This document shows, piece by piece, positions 44,639-53,770 of a stretch of DNA of 64,000 nt (position 1 is the stretch's first letter; each line of letters begins with the position of its first letter). A program made the translations under genes and the position numbers. The notes below the pieces were generated by a model. It was given only the letters and a program-made list of their open reading frames with translations, was not told the origin of the DNA and ran no database searches. Where the stretch lies: the NCBI GenBank assembly GCA_902826775.1, contig CADEHE010000006.1, forward strand, positions 172,213 to 236,212, in the 5' to 3' direction. This DNA is from an uncultured Pseudomonadota bacterium (GTDB taxonomy: Bacteria; Pseudomonadota; Gammaproteobacteria; Burkholderiales; JALYOK01).

Positions 44639-45253
44639 TCAATTGCCCCGCGCAACGCCCGGTTCCGCATGCGGGATCGCGCTCAAATACTCATAAATCG
44701 CTTCCAGATCGCGCTGCGTCATTTCGCGGTACACCGGCCAGGGCATGACTTGCAGCAACGGCGCAGTCTGCGGATGCAGTTGCTTGTAGTCCGTGCCGTT
44801 GCGCATCGCGTCGACGAACTGCTGCAAGCTTAAGCCGGCGGGCTTGCCGTTGGCGTCGGGCGTGATGTTGCGCGAGACGAACGGGCCGAAGCGCGTGCCG
44901 CCGGCCAAATAATTCTCAACATTGATCACCTTCGGCTCGCCGCGGAACGGATTGCCGCCAGCGACGAACGGCGCATTGGTGTGACAATCGTTGCACGCGC
45001 CGACTGCATTGACGAGATAGCTGCCCATGCCGACCTTGGTGCGGCTCTTGCCGCGCAGATTGAGCGGCACCGGGGAGATCTCAAAGCCGCGGCGCATTTG
45101 AGGGTTGTAAAGGTGCAAGCGCTCTGCCTGTGCTTCAAGGCGCACTTTGTCTTCGAGACGCACGCGCGAGTCCTCAGCCAACAAGCCGGTCGATACGGCG
45201 GCAAGCGCTAGCATTGCGCTGCGCGCGCTAAATTGCAGCAATCGTTTCAACAT
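44639..45253 (-). CDS. Exported mono-heme cytochrome c
   Basis: A 204-residue protein with an N-terminal signal peptide (MLKRLLQFSARSAMLALAAV). The heme motif CNDCH is near residue 83, in SYLVNAVGACNDCHTNAPF, which is the class I c-type layout seen in diheme-like cytochromes and alcohol dehydrogenase subunits; the axial Met is probably in the late MPWPVYREMTQRDLEAIYEYL. Only one CxxCH is present. It would carry electrons in the periplasm. It is transcribed divergently from the second DUF4394 gene and lies upstream of the IPT/FN3 gene on the same strand. Confidence 0.88.
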   Translation of the reverse strand: MLKRLLQFSARSAMLALAAVSTGLLAEDSRVRLEDKVRLEAQAERLHLYNPQMRRGFEISPVPLNLRGKSRTKVGMGSYLVNAVGACNDCHTNAPFVAGGNPFRGEPKVINVENYLAGGTRFGPFVSRNITPDANGKPAGLSLQQFVDAMRNGTDYKQLHPQTAPLLQVMPWPVYREMTQRDLEAIYEYLSAIPHAEPGVARGN

Positions 45254-45458
45254 GATGAAGCCTCCTTTCGAGATGGCGCCGCCGCTGCGTGGGACGTGAT
45301 CAGCGGCGTGGGAGTCCTACTACGGGCTTGAGGCGCGCGCGGATTCAATTGTTTTGATCACGCGTTGCGGTAATTCGCACCAAATCCAAATCGGCGCCTG
45401 CCTCGTATATCACCCCGAAGCCACGGCTTCACCCGCAAACTCATCCATGGAGGCAGCA

Positions 45459-46370
45459 ATGAAAGCGATTCGCACGGCACTACACACTTCTCGATGCATG
45501 GCACTGACCACGGCAACCGTCCTCTGCGCGGCGGCGGGCGTTCCCGTTCCGGCACACGCGGACAACTCGGGCGATCCGGTCAACGCGATCGAGTTCGCCG
45601 ACAGCTTGCGGCTGACAGTATTCGGCCTCACCGCCGATCAGCGGTTGGTGAGATTTCAAGTGGCCGTACCCCAGGTCGCGCGCTTGATCGGCAAGATCTC
45701 CGGCTTGAGCGGCGCGGACAACACCATCGTCGGCATCGATTTCCGCGTGCAAGGCAGCCCCGCGCTCAACTTAGCGCCCGGCTTGCTTTACGGGGTGGGC
45801 AACGGCGGCGGCATCTACACTATCGACACCAACAATGCACAGGCGACGAAGGTGTCGCAGTTAACCGTCACGCTGAACGGCAATTCGTTTGGCGTGGATT
45901 TCAACCCGGCGGCGAACGCACTGCGTATCGTCAGCGACGCCGGACAGAATCTGTCGCACAGCATCGACACCGGCACAACCGCAAACCAACTGCCTGGCAT
46001 CACGTTTCCCGGACGCGCGGCGTTCGCGGTCGGCGGCGCGGCCTACACCAACAACGATCTCGAAGCCGCCACGGCGACCACGCTGTTCGATATCGACTAC
46101 GTGAACGACGTGCTCGCGATCCAGTCACCGCCGGCGAGCGGGGTGCTGGTCACCAACGGTGCTTTGGGAGTGGATGCCGGCGCGCAGCTCGGTTTCGACA
46201 TCTACACCACCCGGCCGAACAACATGACAGCGGGCAATCGCGGTTTCGCGGCGCTGACGGTGGGCGGCGCGAGCGCGCTGTATCGAGTTAACTTGACGAC
46301 GGGTAAGGCGAGTTTCGCCGGCAGCTTCATGCAGCCGGTGGTGGACATCGCGCTGCCGCTGAATCAATAG
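45459..46370 (+). CDS. DUF4394 domain-containing exported protein
   Basis: The ATG at 45459 is preferred because GGAGG stands 5 bases before it; earlier in-frame starts lack such a site. The 303-residue protein has a signal peptide of about 35 residues ending VPAHAD, then the DUF4394 domain: VFGLTADQRLVRF, NTIVGIDFRVQG, YGVGNGGGIYTID, NSFGVDFNPAANALRIVS and the last ALYRVNLTTGKASFAG. Repeats of about 45 residues suggest a propeller. It is related to the larger DUF4394 protein encoded at 37216-38652. The function of the family is unknown. Confidence 0.88.
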   Translation: MKAIRTALHTSRCMALTTATVLCAAAGVPVPAHADNSGDPVNAIEFADSLRLTVFGLTADQRLVRFQVAVPQVARLIGKISGLSGADNTIVGIDFRVQGSPALNLAPGLLYGVGNGGGIYTIDTNNAQATKVSQLTVTLNGNSFGVDFNPAANALRIVSDAGQNLSHSIDTGTTANQLPGITFPGRAAFAVGGAAYTNNDLEAATATTLFDIDYVNDVLAIQSPPASGVLVTNGALGVDAGAQLGFDIYTTRPNNMTAGNRGFAALTVGGASALYRVNLTTGKASFAGSFMQPVVDIALPLNQ

Positions 46371-46776
46371 CGCCTATCGGGAACAATAGGGGGCAGACCG
46401 GACAGGCCACGATTAAGGGGAGAGTTGCGTCTAGCAAGGGAAGTCTCCGAAAATAAGCGTGGTCTGCCTCTTGGTCTGTCCCCGATTAATCCCAATTATT
46501 CGACGGTCAGGAGCTGTCGTTAGCCGGCTTGTACCGACTTCTATGTCTGCGGTTCGGCGACAATGGTAGTCGATTGCAAGGACGTTCTGGAACGCAAGCG
46601 CCTGCCGTGTCCACATCGAGTCCTATTGATCATTGACCGAGTAGTTAGTACTGGAGTCCGGGTGCCGTGAGCAACCGAGCTTCGGTCGCTGAAGCGATGG
46701 CGGTTCCCCTTGGCCTGGACCGTGCAAAGGCCGGTCGCCAGCCTTGCGCCATTCTTTCACTCTGAAGGTGTCGCGG
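46371..46776. other. Intergenic stretch with an inverted repeat
   Basis: Some 400 bp without a recognisable gene between the DUF4394 gene and the reverse-strand O-methyltransferase. Its left part holds the inverted repeat listed separately; the rest has no visible structure. Confidence 0.4.
46389..46483. repeat. Inverted repeat, possibly a short mobile-element remnant
   Basis: GGGGGCAGACC at 46389-46399 pairs with GGTCTGTCCCC at 46473-46483 (10 of 11 bases), and both ends carry GATTAA close by (CACGATTAAGGGG and CCCCGATTAATCC). An internal GGTCTGCC at 46461-46468 also pairs with the left arm. Sequences of this kind are common in intergenic regions of many bacteria, often beside REP-type transposases; no transposase is present here. 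Confidence 0.45.
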
Positions 46777-47814
46777 CTACACAGGCATGACCTCAATGAT
46801 CGCTAAGGTGCTCGGCGTCGCCGTGACAGTGGTCAGTTGTAGACCCGCCTTTCCAAAAAGCTCCGTGAACTCCTGCTCCGTGCGTTCGTGGCCTTCGGCG
46901 AAGACCATCATAAGGATATCCATCACTTTGCCCGGATGCGGCGCGTTGCCCGTAGGCACAACCGCGTCGACGACCAGGAGCCGGGCGTCAGTACCCATCG
47001 CCGCGCGGCAGCATCGCAGGATGCGCACGCATTGCTCATCACTCCAGTCGTGCAGGATGCGTTTGAGCACATAGGCATCCCCGCCCGCCGGTATTGCCTG
47101 GAAGAAGTCGCCGCCGACCGTGCTCCAGCGCCCAGGCAACGCTGCTTTGCTGAGGTGGACGGGGTTGCGAACCACCTCTGGCAGGTCGAAAAGGGTGCCC
47201 CGAACGCGCGGATGGCGCGTCAGGATTTCCGCCAGTAAGCCGCCTTGGCCACCGCCAAGGTCAATGATATGGCGGAACCGGGCGTAGTCGTAGGCGCTGG
47301 CAATCGCTGGGTTCTCAGCCGTGGCAAAGTTCGCCATTCCGCGATCGAACCACTGGCTGCACGCGGGGTGGACTCGGAGGTAGTCGAAAAACCCCATCCC
47401 GTGCTGGCGATGAAACGCCGGCTCGCCCGTCATGACGCTGTGTCGCAAGGCACCGACGGCATGCCACCAGGAGCCGTCACCGGTCACTTCGCCGCAGAGC
47501 AACACGCCATCGCGCATCGCGTCCTGCTGCAGCAGTGCAGCCGCTGGTGTGGTGACAAAGCGCCCAGGCTCGTGTTCGGCGAAGACGCCTTGCGCCGCCA
47601 GCGTGCGCAACAACCGATACAGCGCTTGCCGATGCGCTCCGGTGCTGGAAGCAAGCTCTTCGACCGTCTTCGCACCGTTCTTGAGAAGATCGGCAATCCC
47701 CAGCTCAGTGGCCACATGCAGGCTCCGGGAGAGGAGGTAGCCTAGCGCGATGTTTGTGATGACTTCGACCGGAGAGGGAGTCGGGTGGGTGTCAGCCATT
47801 GCGCTTTCAGTCAT
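46777..47814 (-). CDS. SAM-dependent O-methyltransferase (COMT/hydroxyneurosporene type)
   Basis: From ATG 47814 the protein has 345 residues. The N-terminal winged-helix dimerisation domain is visible as LGIADLLKNGAKTVEELAS and LYRLLRTLAAQGVFAE. The SAM motif is IIDLGGGQGGLLAEIL, and the catalytic His is in RILHDWSDEQC. This layout matches plant-COMT-like bacterial enzymes that methylate small hydroxylated molecules such as carotenoid or polyketide intermediates. No biosynthetic partners are adjacent, so the substrate is open. Confidence 0.9.
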   Translation of the reverse strand: MTESAMADTHPTPSPVEVITNIALGYLLSRSLHVATELGIADLLKNGAKTVEELASSTGAHRQALYRLLRTLAAQGVFAEHEPGRFVTTPAAALLQQDAMRDGVLLCGEVTGDGSWWHAVGALRHSVMTGEPAFHRQHGMGFFDYLRVHPACSQWFDRGMANFATAENPAIASAYDYARFRHIIDLGGGQGGLLAEILTRHPRVRGTLFDLPEVVRNPVHLSKAALPGRWSTVGGDFFQAIPAGGDAYVLKRILHDWSDEQCVRILRCCRAAMGTDARLLVVDAVVPTGNAPHPGKVMDILMMVFAEGHERTEQEFTELFGKAGLQLTTVTATPSTLAIIEVMPV

Positions 47815-48058
47815 CGTCGAGCCCCCTATTGCGTGGTCATGGTCACAAAGCATGTACGCAACCGGTGGTGACTTGGATGCACCGCGAGAGAAGAGACTTG
47901 ACCGAACGATGGCGAGGGGCGCGAGGGTTCAGTCACCGCCGCGTGCGCTACGTCTGCAGCGCAACGCATTCTGTGAGTTCAGACGATGCCCCGCGAAAGA
48001 ACGCAAAGGGTCGACACGAACGAATGCGCGCTCACCTTCAGTTTGCCAAGGTGGTGCA

Positions 48059-49183
48059 TCAGCACTCGACTGCTCCCCATACCTCGTGCGCTGTGTCCAC
48101 CACGAGTTTCAATTTCGCGCGCTGTGCATCGAAGGCGATCGCATTGCCGTGCACAGTACTGGAAAAACCGCACTGCGGCGAGAGGCAGAGCTGCTCCAGC
48201 GGTGCGTAGCGCGCAGCTTCGTCGATGCGGCGCTTGATATCGTCTTTGGCTTCGAGTTGACCGAGTTTGGTCGTTACCAGTCCCAGCACCACGATCTTGT
48301 TCTTCGGCAGGAAGCGTAGCGGCGCGAAGTCGCCGGAACGGGCGTCGTCGTACTCCAAAAAGTAGCCGTCCACCTCGAGTTCGTTGAGCAGCACCTCGGC
48401 CACCGGTTCGTAGCCGCCTTCGGCAGCCCAAGCGCTCTTGAAGTTGCCGCGACAGAGATGAATGCAAACCGTCATGTCGGCCGGGCGATCGGCGATCGCG
48501 GTGTTGATGAGGCGCGCGTAGCGGCGCGGCAACTCATCCGGATCGTCGCCACGCGCGCGGGCACCTTCGCGCATTTTGGCGTCGCACAAATAGGCGAGGT
48601 TGGTGTCGTCCAGTTGCACGTAGCGGCAGCCGGCTTGCGCCAAGCTCTGCAGTTCCGCGCGGTAGGCGGCGGCCACGTCGGCGTAAAACGCTTCGAGATC
48701 GGGATAGGCATCGCGGCTGATCGCACCGCGCCCGCCGCGAAAGTGCAGCATGGTGGGCGAGGGGATGCACACTTTCGGCGTGCGCGTCGTCGCAGACTTG
48801 AGAAACTCAAAATCCGCGCGCTGTATCGGTTTGACATGCTGCACTCTGGCGTTGATCTGCATCACCGGTGGTGCGAATTCGACATTGCCGGCGGCACTGC
48901 GAAAACTGACCGCGATGCCGCCTTTGGTGGTGACCCCAGCCAATTGCTCGAGAAAATCGATGTGGAAGTAGGTGCGGCGAAACTCGCCATCGGTCACCGA
49001 CTGCAAACCGGCCTCTTCTTGTATGCGTACCACGTCGCGAATCGCAGCGTCCTCTGCCGTGCGTAGTTGTTCGCGCGTGATCTCGTTGGCTGAAAAGCGC
49101 GCGCGTGCGTCGAGCAAGGCCTTGGGCCGCAAGAAACTGCCGACGTGATCGGCGCGGAACGGGGGGGCGGCACGCATGCTCAT
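48059..49183 (-). CDS. Cobalamin-independent methionine synthase-like (MetE C-terminal family) protein
   Basis: A 374-residue protein resembling the catalytic C-terminal half of MetE. The likely zinc ligands are His and Cys in CIHLCRGN and Cys in LSPQCGFSST, with a Glu between them. It lacks the N-terminal MetE half, as in the YxjG/archaeal core methionine synthase group, which use other methyl donors or act on other thiols. It is cytosolic. Downstream of an FAD hydroxylase and DUF2783 gene on the same strand, about 83 bp apart, but the functional link is not clear. Confidence 0.85.
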   Translation of the reverse strand: MSMRAAPPFRADHVGSFLRPKALLDARARFSANEITREQLRTAEDAAIRDVVRIQEEAGLQSVTDGEFRRTYFHIDFLEQLAGVTTKGGIAVSFRSAAGNVEFAPPVMQINARVQHVKPIQRADFEFLKSATTRTPKVCIPSPTMLHFRGGRGAISRDAYPDLEAFYADVAAAYRAELQSLAQAGCRYVQLDDTNLAYLCDAKMREGARARGDDPDELPRRYARLINTAIADRPADMTVCIHLCRGNFKSAWAAEGGYEPVAEVLLNELEVDGYFLEYDDARSGDFAPLRFLPKNKIVVLGLVTTKLGQLEAKDDIKRRIDEAARYAPLEQLCLSPQCGFSSTVHGNAIAFDAQRAKLKLVVDTAHEVWGAVEC

Positions 49184-49266
49184 GGTTGAATCTTACATAT
49201 ACTCTATTAAGCGACTTTCCAGATGTAAATCGGGGAGCCAGTCTATGTTGGATAATACGGGTAGTA

Positions 49267-49467
49267 TCAGGCTGCAACCCCTTCGCGCGCTTTTTTCAAT
49301 GCTGCCACCAGGATCTCGTGATTACCGATCTGGTTGGCCAGCAGCAAGATCAGCTGAGCGTTCAGCATTTCACTTTGTGCCGCGCTGAGATCCCGATGTG
49401 CGTCGATCAACGCCTCGTAGAAATCATCGCCGCGAGCAAGGTTGGGTGCTAGATTGAGTGTGGTCAT
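49267..49467 (-). CDS. DUF2783 domain-containing protein
   Basis: A 66-residue protein starting at 49467 (MTTLNLAPNLARGDDFYEAL), overlapping the end of the hydroxylase gene by four bases. The rest, including DAHRDLSAAQSEMLNAQLIL, is helical. DUF2783 is a small family whose genes follow those of MhpA-type FAD hydroxylases, as here, so it may be a subunit or stabilising partner of the enzyme. The frame continues upstream as non-coding. The close coupling to the upstream gene supports that it is a real gene. Confidence 0.85.
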   Translation of the reverse strand: MTTLNLAPNLARGDDFYEALIDAHRDLSAAQSEMLNAQLILLLANQIGNHEILVAALKKAREGVAA

Positions 49468-51146
49468 GGGCCTGCTTTCGCGGTGGCGCGCGCGAGCGCG
49501 GCTTCGATCGCACTGGCATCGAAGACGCGCCAACGCGCGCAAACATGTTGATCGGGGCGGATAAGGTAGAAAGTGCCGGCGCGTGCATCGCAGCGTTGCG
49601 CGAGCAAGCCGTGCGCATCCTCCAACCAAGTGGCGGTGCTCGCTGCCTCGGCGCGCAAGCGCAGCCCGTCGGGCACGGCCAGCACGGGCTGAATGCGCAG
49701 CGCGGCCAGAGTTTGAATAACCGCTTCAGGTGGCGCGGTGCCATCGCAGAAGTACAAGCCGGTGAATTCCCCGCCCACATGGCTAAGCAACCAGCTCGCG
49801 TGCGTGCCATCGCTGTCGATGAGACGCACCGGTGCGTCGGCAAGCGGCGCGCCGGGCGCCAACGCGGGCGCGAAGTAGTCGCATTCCGCCGTGTTCAGCG
49901 ACGATGCGCTCAACTGCGTGGCTGTAGACAGGCGTCCGCTGTTCATTAAGGCGCGCGCGAACGGAGCGTCTTGCGCCAGTTTGAGCACGGCGTCGCGAAA
50001 AGTGCGGCTGACGGCGCTCTTGGGGGTGATGAAGTCGGTCGCGCGCGTCGAGTGGCGTATGTTTTCATCGGCCGCATACTCGCGTTCCTCGCAATAGGTG
50101 TCGAGTAGGCGTTCAGGCGCGCGGCCCTCGAGCACATAGCGCAGCTTCCAGCCCAAATTGTCGGCATCTTGCACGCCGGAATTGGCGCCGCGCGCGCCGA
50201 ATGGCGACACGCCGTGCGCGGCGTCGCCAGCGAATAGCACGCGGCCATGGCGAAACTTTTCCATGCGCAGACACGCAAACGTATAGACGCTGACCCATTC
50301 GAGCTCAAAAGCGGTTTCTGCGCCGAGCAAGGCTTGCACGCGCGGGATGACGCGCTCCGGTTGGCGCTCGAGATCGGGGTCTGCATCCCATCCCAGTTGA
50401 AAATCGATGCGCCAGACATCATCGGGCTGACGATGCAACAGCACCGATTGGTTCGGATGAAACGGTGGATCGAACCAGAACCAGCGCTCGGTCGGAAACG
50501 GCGCTTTCATTTTCACGTCCGCGATAAGAAAACGATCGCGAAACACGCGCCCCTTGCTTTCCAGTCCGAGCAAATTGCGCACTGCCGAGCGAGATCCGTC
50601 GCAGGCCACCACATAGTCGGCGCTCAGCGCATACGAGCCCTCTGGCGTCTCGACGCTCAGGCGGACGCGTTCAGCGCCGTTCGCGATGCCCACCACTTTA
50701 TTGCGCCAGCGCAAATCCAGTTGCGGCAAGCGCGCTGCGCGGTCGTACAAATACCCTTCGGCGTAGTACTGCTGCAGGTTGATAAATGCCGGACGCCGAT
50801 GGCCGCTCTCCGGCAGCAAATCGAAGCTGTACACCAGTTCGTTGTGGAAGAAAACTTTGCCGACGTTCCATGACACGCCTTTGTCCACCATGCGTTGTCC
50901 GCATCCTAGGCGATCCCAGATCTCGAGCGTGCGTTTGGCAAAGCAGATCGCGCGCGAGCCGGCGGACAAACGAAAATCGTCGTCGAGCAGCACTACCGCG
51001 ACGCCGTGGGCGGCGAGGTCTATCGCCAGCGTGAGCCCGACCGGCCCGGCGCCGACGATCACAACGCTGTGGTGCCGGGCCGGCCCGGGTGGGGGCGGGG
51101 TGCCGGCAAACTCGAGCGCTTGATAGTTAACCGTCATGATGCGCAT
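49464..51146 (-). CDS. FAD-dependent aromatic hydroxylase (MhpA/PheA-like)
   Basis: A 560-residue flavoprotein monooxygenase of group A. The FAD-binding motif is VVIVGAGPVGLTLAIDLAAH at about 29-48, followed by the DG-like segment VACDGSRSAVRNLLG, and the GD motif GRVLFAGDAAHGVSPFGARG. The C-terminal thioredoxin-like part is present, so the gene is complete. Enzymes of this type hydroxylate phenolic acids such as 3-(3-hydroxyphenyl)propionate using NADH and O2. A DUF2783 gene is coupled downstream, and a cupin gene stands divergently upstream. Substrate uncertain. Confidence 0.92.
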   Translation of the reverse strand: MRIMTVNYQALEFAGTPPPPGPARHHSVVIVGAGPVGLTLAIDLAAHGVAVVLLDDDFRLSAGSRAICFAKRTLEIWDRLGCGQRMVDKGVSWNVGKVFFHNELVYSFDLLPESGHRRPAFINLQQYYAEGYLYDRAARLPQLDLRWRNKVVGIANGAERVRLSVETPEGSYALSADYVVACDGSRSAVRNLLGLESKGRVFRDRFLIADVKMKAPFPTERWFWFDPPFHPNQSVLLHRQPDDVWRIDFQLGWDADPDLERQPERVIPRVQALLGAETAFELEWVSVYTFACLRMEKFRHGRVLFAGDAAHGVSPFGARGANSGVQDADNLGWKLRYVLEGRAPERLLDTYCEEREYAADENIRHSTRATDFITPKSAVSRTFRDAVLKLAQDAPFARALMNSGRLSTATQLSASSLNTAECDYFAPALAPGAPLADAPVRLIDSDGTHASWLLSHVGGEFTGLYFCDGTAPPEAVIQTLAALRIQPVLAVPDGLRLRAEAASTATWLEDAHGLLAQRCDARAGTFYLIRPDQHVCARWRVFDASAIEAALARATAKAGP

Positions 51147-51259
51147 GATGCCTTGCCTGGGCGCAGGAACTCAAGGCCGATTTCCGGTAGGATGCCGATT
51201 TGCGGCGCGGCGCCACGAGCGCTTGATTGGCCGATTCCCCAACTCGACAGGAGATTGCC

Positions 51260-51595
51260 ATGAAAGTAAACCTTGCGGCCAACCGCGAATGGAGCAACGC
51301 TGGTTATGCCAATGCCGAACGCGCCATTTTGCATCTGAGCGCGGCACAAGGCAGAACCTCGATCGTGCGCCTGAAAGCCGGTGCGCGCGGTCCGCGCCAT
51401 CGCCATCAGGCGGGTGAGCATGCGTTTGTGATTTCAGGCAAAGTGCAGATCGACAGCGTCGTACTCGGCCCGGGCGATTATTTGTATGCCGAACCGGGTG
51501 AAGAACACGCATTGCTCGCGCTGGAGGATTCGGTGCTATTCGCTTCCACCGAGAAGCCGATCGTGGTAGTGGAAAAGGACGCGAACGCGGCATAA
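51260..51595 (+). CDS. Small cupin domain protein
   Basis: From ATG 51260 (after ACAGGAGA) the protein has 111 residues and consists of a single cupin barrel. The metal-binding motifs are PRHRHQAGEHAFVISGKV and PGDYLYAEPGEEHALLA. Proteins of this size may act as sensors, isomerases or enzymes with a bound metal; no more can be said. It is divergently transcribed from the hydroxylase gene, and is followed 17 bp later by an epoxide hydrolase gene on the same strand. Confidence 0.87.
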   Translation: MKVNLAANREWSNAGYANAERAILHLSAAQGRTSIVRLKAGARGPRHRHQAGEHAFVISGKVQIDSVVLGPGDYLYAEPGEEHALLALEDSVLFASTEKPIVVVEKDANAA

Positions 51596-51612
51596 CGCAC
51601 ACTCAAGTAGTA

Positions 51613-52773
51613 ATGGCGACAATCAATCCATTCTCGGTTCAGATTTCCGATGAGGTGCTGCGCGATTTGCGCACGCGGCTGGCGTTGACGCGTTGGCCGG
51701 ACGAGGCGCCCGAGGCAACCCCATGGGCCTACGGCGCCAGCGTCGCCTATATGCGGCAATTGGTCGACTACTGGCGCGAGCGCTTCGATTGGCGCGCGCA
51801 AGAAGCGAAGCTGAACGAGTTTCCGCAGTTCACTGTGCCGCTGGCCGGCATCGACGTGCATTTTATGCACGTGCAGGGCAAAGGTCCTAAGCCTTTGCCA
51901 CTGCTGCTTTCGCACGGCTGGCCCGGTTCGGTATTCGAGTTTCACAAGATCATCCCGATGCTCACCGATCCGGCGCGCTTTGGTGGCGATCCCGCGGACG
52001 CGTTTACTGTGGTTGCGCCTTCGCTGCCGGGTTACGGCTTCTCGTTCAAGCCGGGGCAGAAGCGATTCTCGGTGCAAGAGATCGCCGCGGTATTCGGCGA
52101 GCTGATGACCGATGTGCTTGGCTACCGCCGTTACGCCGCGCAAGGCGGCGACTGGGGCTCGTTCATCACATCGGTGGTCGGCTTGCGTTTTCCGCAGCAG
52201 GTGTGCGGCATCCATCTCAACTTGATGCCGCTGCGGCGCGATCCGAAAGTCGCGACCAATCCCGATTCGCCCGAGCAAAAAAAATATCTTGAGGAACTCG
52301 CCTTGTTTCTGAAGGAAGAGACAGGTTATCAGTGGATTCAAGGCACGAAACCGCAGACGTTGGCGTTTGCGCTGACCGATTCTCCCGCAGGGCTCGCGGC
52401 GTGGATCATGGAAAAATTTCGCAAGTGGAGCGACTGCAACGGCGATCCCGAGTCGATCCTAACCAAGGATGAACTGCTTACCAATATAACGATTTATTGG
52501 GCTACCGGTGCGATCGGTTCATCCTTTTGGCCCTACTATGCGCGTATGCACGGCCCGTGGCCGCTACCCGAAGGTGCGCGTGTCGAAGTGCCCACCGCCT
52601 ACATCGAATTTCCGACCGAAATTTTGCGGCCACCGCGTTCGCTGGCGGAAACCGTTTACAACATCCAGCGCTGGACCAAAGCTGCGCGTGGCGGTCATTT
52701 CGCAGCCTTAGAGCAACCGCAGATTTTGGCCGAAGACGTGCGCGCGTTTTTCCGGCCACTGCGCCCAGCCTGA
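51613..52773 (+). CDS. Epoxide hydrolase, microsomal type with EHN domain
   Basis: A 386-residue alpha/beta hydrolase. The N-terminal EHN domain (about 1-110) reads INPFSVQISDEVLRDLRTRL. The oxyanion motif is SHGWPGSVFEFHK, the nucleophile Asp is in AQGGDWGSFITS, the catalytic His in RGGHFAALEQP, and the acid is probably a late Glu. The enzyme opens epoxides to vicinal diols through an ester intermediate. It follows a cupin gene by 17 bp and precedes the HtrA-like gene by 13 bp, all on the plus strand. Confidence 0.93.
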   Translation: MATINPFSVQISDEVLRDLRTRLALTRWPDEAPEATPWAYGASVAYMRQLVDYWRERFDWRAQEAKLNEFPQFTVPLAGIDVHFMHVQGKGPKPLPLLLSHGWPGSVFEFHKIIPMLTDPARFGGDPADAFTVVAPSLPGYGFSFKPGQKRFSVQEIAAVFGELMTDVLGYRRYAAQGGDWGSFITSVVGLRFPQQVCGIHLNLMPLRRDPKVATNPDSPEQKKYLEELALFLKEETGYQWIQGTKPQTLAFALTDSPAGLAAWIMEKFRKWSDCNGDPESILTKDELLTNITIYWATGAIGSSFWPYYARMHGPWPLPEGARVEVPTAYIEFPTEILRPPRSLAETVYNIQRWTKAARGGHFAALEQPQILAEDVRAFFRPLRPA

Positions 52774-52786
52774 TCCCCGCACAAAC

Positions 52787-53755
52787 ATGAGCAGCAATTG
52801 GGCACTCCCCTTGGATTTGCAGGTGGATCCGAGCGACTTGCGTTTCGATTTGGAGCGCGCCATGGCTGCCGTGGTGTCATTGAGCGCCGAAGTTCCCGAG
52901 GATGCATTTACGGCATCGATTCTCGGCACCGAGCGCGCCGGCAACGGTGTGGTGATCGACGACGATGGTTTGGTGCTGACGATCGGCTATTTGATCACGG
53001 AGGCCAGCACGATTTGGTTGGCGACCAATGCCGGAGAGGTGGTGCAGGGCTATCCCTTGGCGTACGACTTCACCTCGGGGTTTGGTTTGGTGCAACCTCT
53101 TGGCACGCTGCGGGCGCCCGCTTTGCCCCGGGGCGACTCGGCGGCGGTGGCCGCGGGAGCGCGCGTCGTTGTGATCAGCCACGGCGGGCGCACGCACGCG
53201 ATGCAAGCGAAGCTCGCGGCCAAACGCGAATTCGCCGGGTACTGGGAATATTTGCTGGACGAAGCGCTGTTTACCGCGCCCGCGCATCCCGATTGGAGCG
53301 GCGCCGCATTAGTCAATGCCGAAGGACAGTTGATCGGCATCGGTTCGTTATTGGTTCAAGAGGCCGAGGAGCAGCAAACCGAACAAGGCAATTTGTTTGT
53401 GCCGATTAATTTGTTGGAGCCTATCCTGCAGCAACTGCTTGCTACCGGTTCGGCGCAGCGCCCATCGCGGCCATGGCTGGGCATGTACAGCACCGAAACC
53501 AACGGCCACTTGATCGTATCCGGCTTGGCGCCGGGTGCACCGGCTGAGCAGGCAGGTGTGCAGCCTGGCGATGTCGTGCTTGAACTCAACGGTGAGCGGG
53601 TGGTCAGACTTGCGGATTTTTTGCGCAAGCTCTGGCGCAGCGCGCAACCGGAAACGGAAGTCGTGCTCAGTCTTGCGCGTGAAGGAGATGTGCGCAAAGT
53701 GCGGCTGCGCTGCGCGAACCGCAACGACTTCCTAAAAAAGCCGCTACTGCACTAA
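52787..53755 (+). CDS. HtrA-like S1C protein with PDZ domain, protease-inactive
   Basis: A 322-residue protein without a signal peptide. The protease-like part (about 20-225) aligns with DegP-type enzymes: GNGVVIDDDGLVLT stands where LTN-x-HV follows, but the catalytic His position is Tyr68 (LTIGYLI), the catalytic Asp position is Gly98 (YDFTSGFGLV), and only the Ser171 site (DWSGAALVN) still has its Ser. A PDZ domain follows at about 235-305 (GLAPGAPAEQAGVQPGDVVLEL). It should bind proteins but not cut them, perhaps as a regulator of other proteases. It may be co-transcribed with the epoxide hydrolase. Confidence 0.87.
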   Translation: MSSNWALPLDLQVDPSDLRFDLERAMAAVVSLSAEVPEDAFTASILGTERAGNGVVIDDDGLVLTIGYLITEASTIWLATNAGEVVQGYPLAYDFTSGFGLVQPLGTLRAPALPRGDSAAVAAGARVVVISHGGRTHAMQAKLAAKREFAGYWEYLLDEALFTAPAHPDWSGAALVNAEGQLIGIGSLLVQEAEEQQTEQGNLFVPINLLEPILQQLLATGSAQRPSRPWLGMYSTETNGHLIVSGLAPGAPAEQAGVQPGDVVLELNGERVVRLADFLRKLWRSAQPETEVVLSLAREGDVRKVRLRCANRNDFLKKPLLH

Positions 53756-53770
53756 GCCGCGCTCCAGTGA

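Noticed and set aside
49105..49260. Cobalamin riboswitch upstream of the MetE-like gene
   Set aside because: No B12-box-like sequence is seen, and the gene stands within 83 bp of its upstream neighbour.
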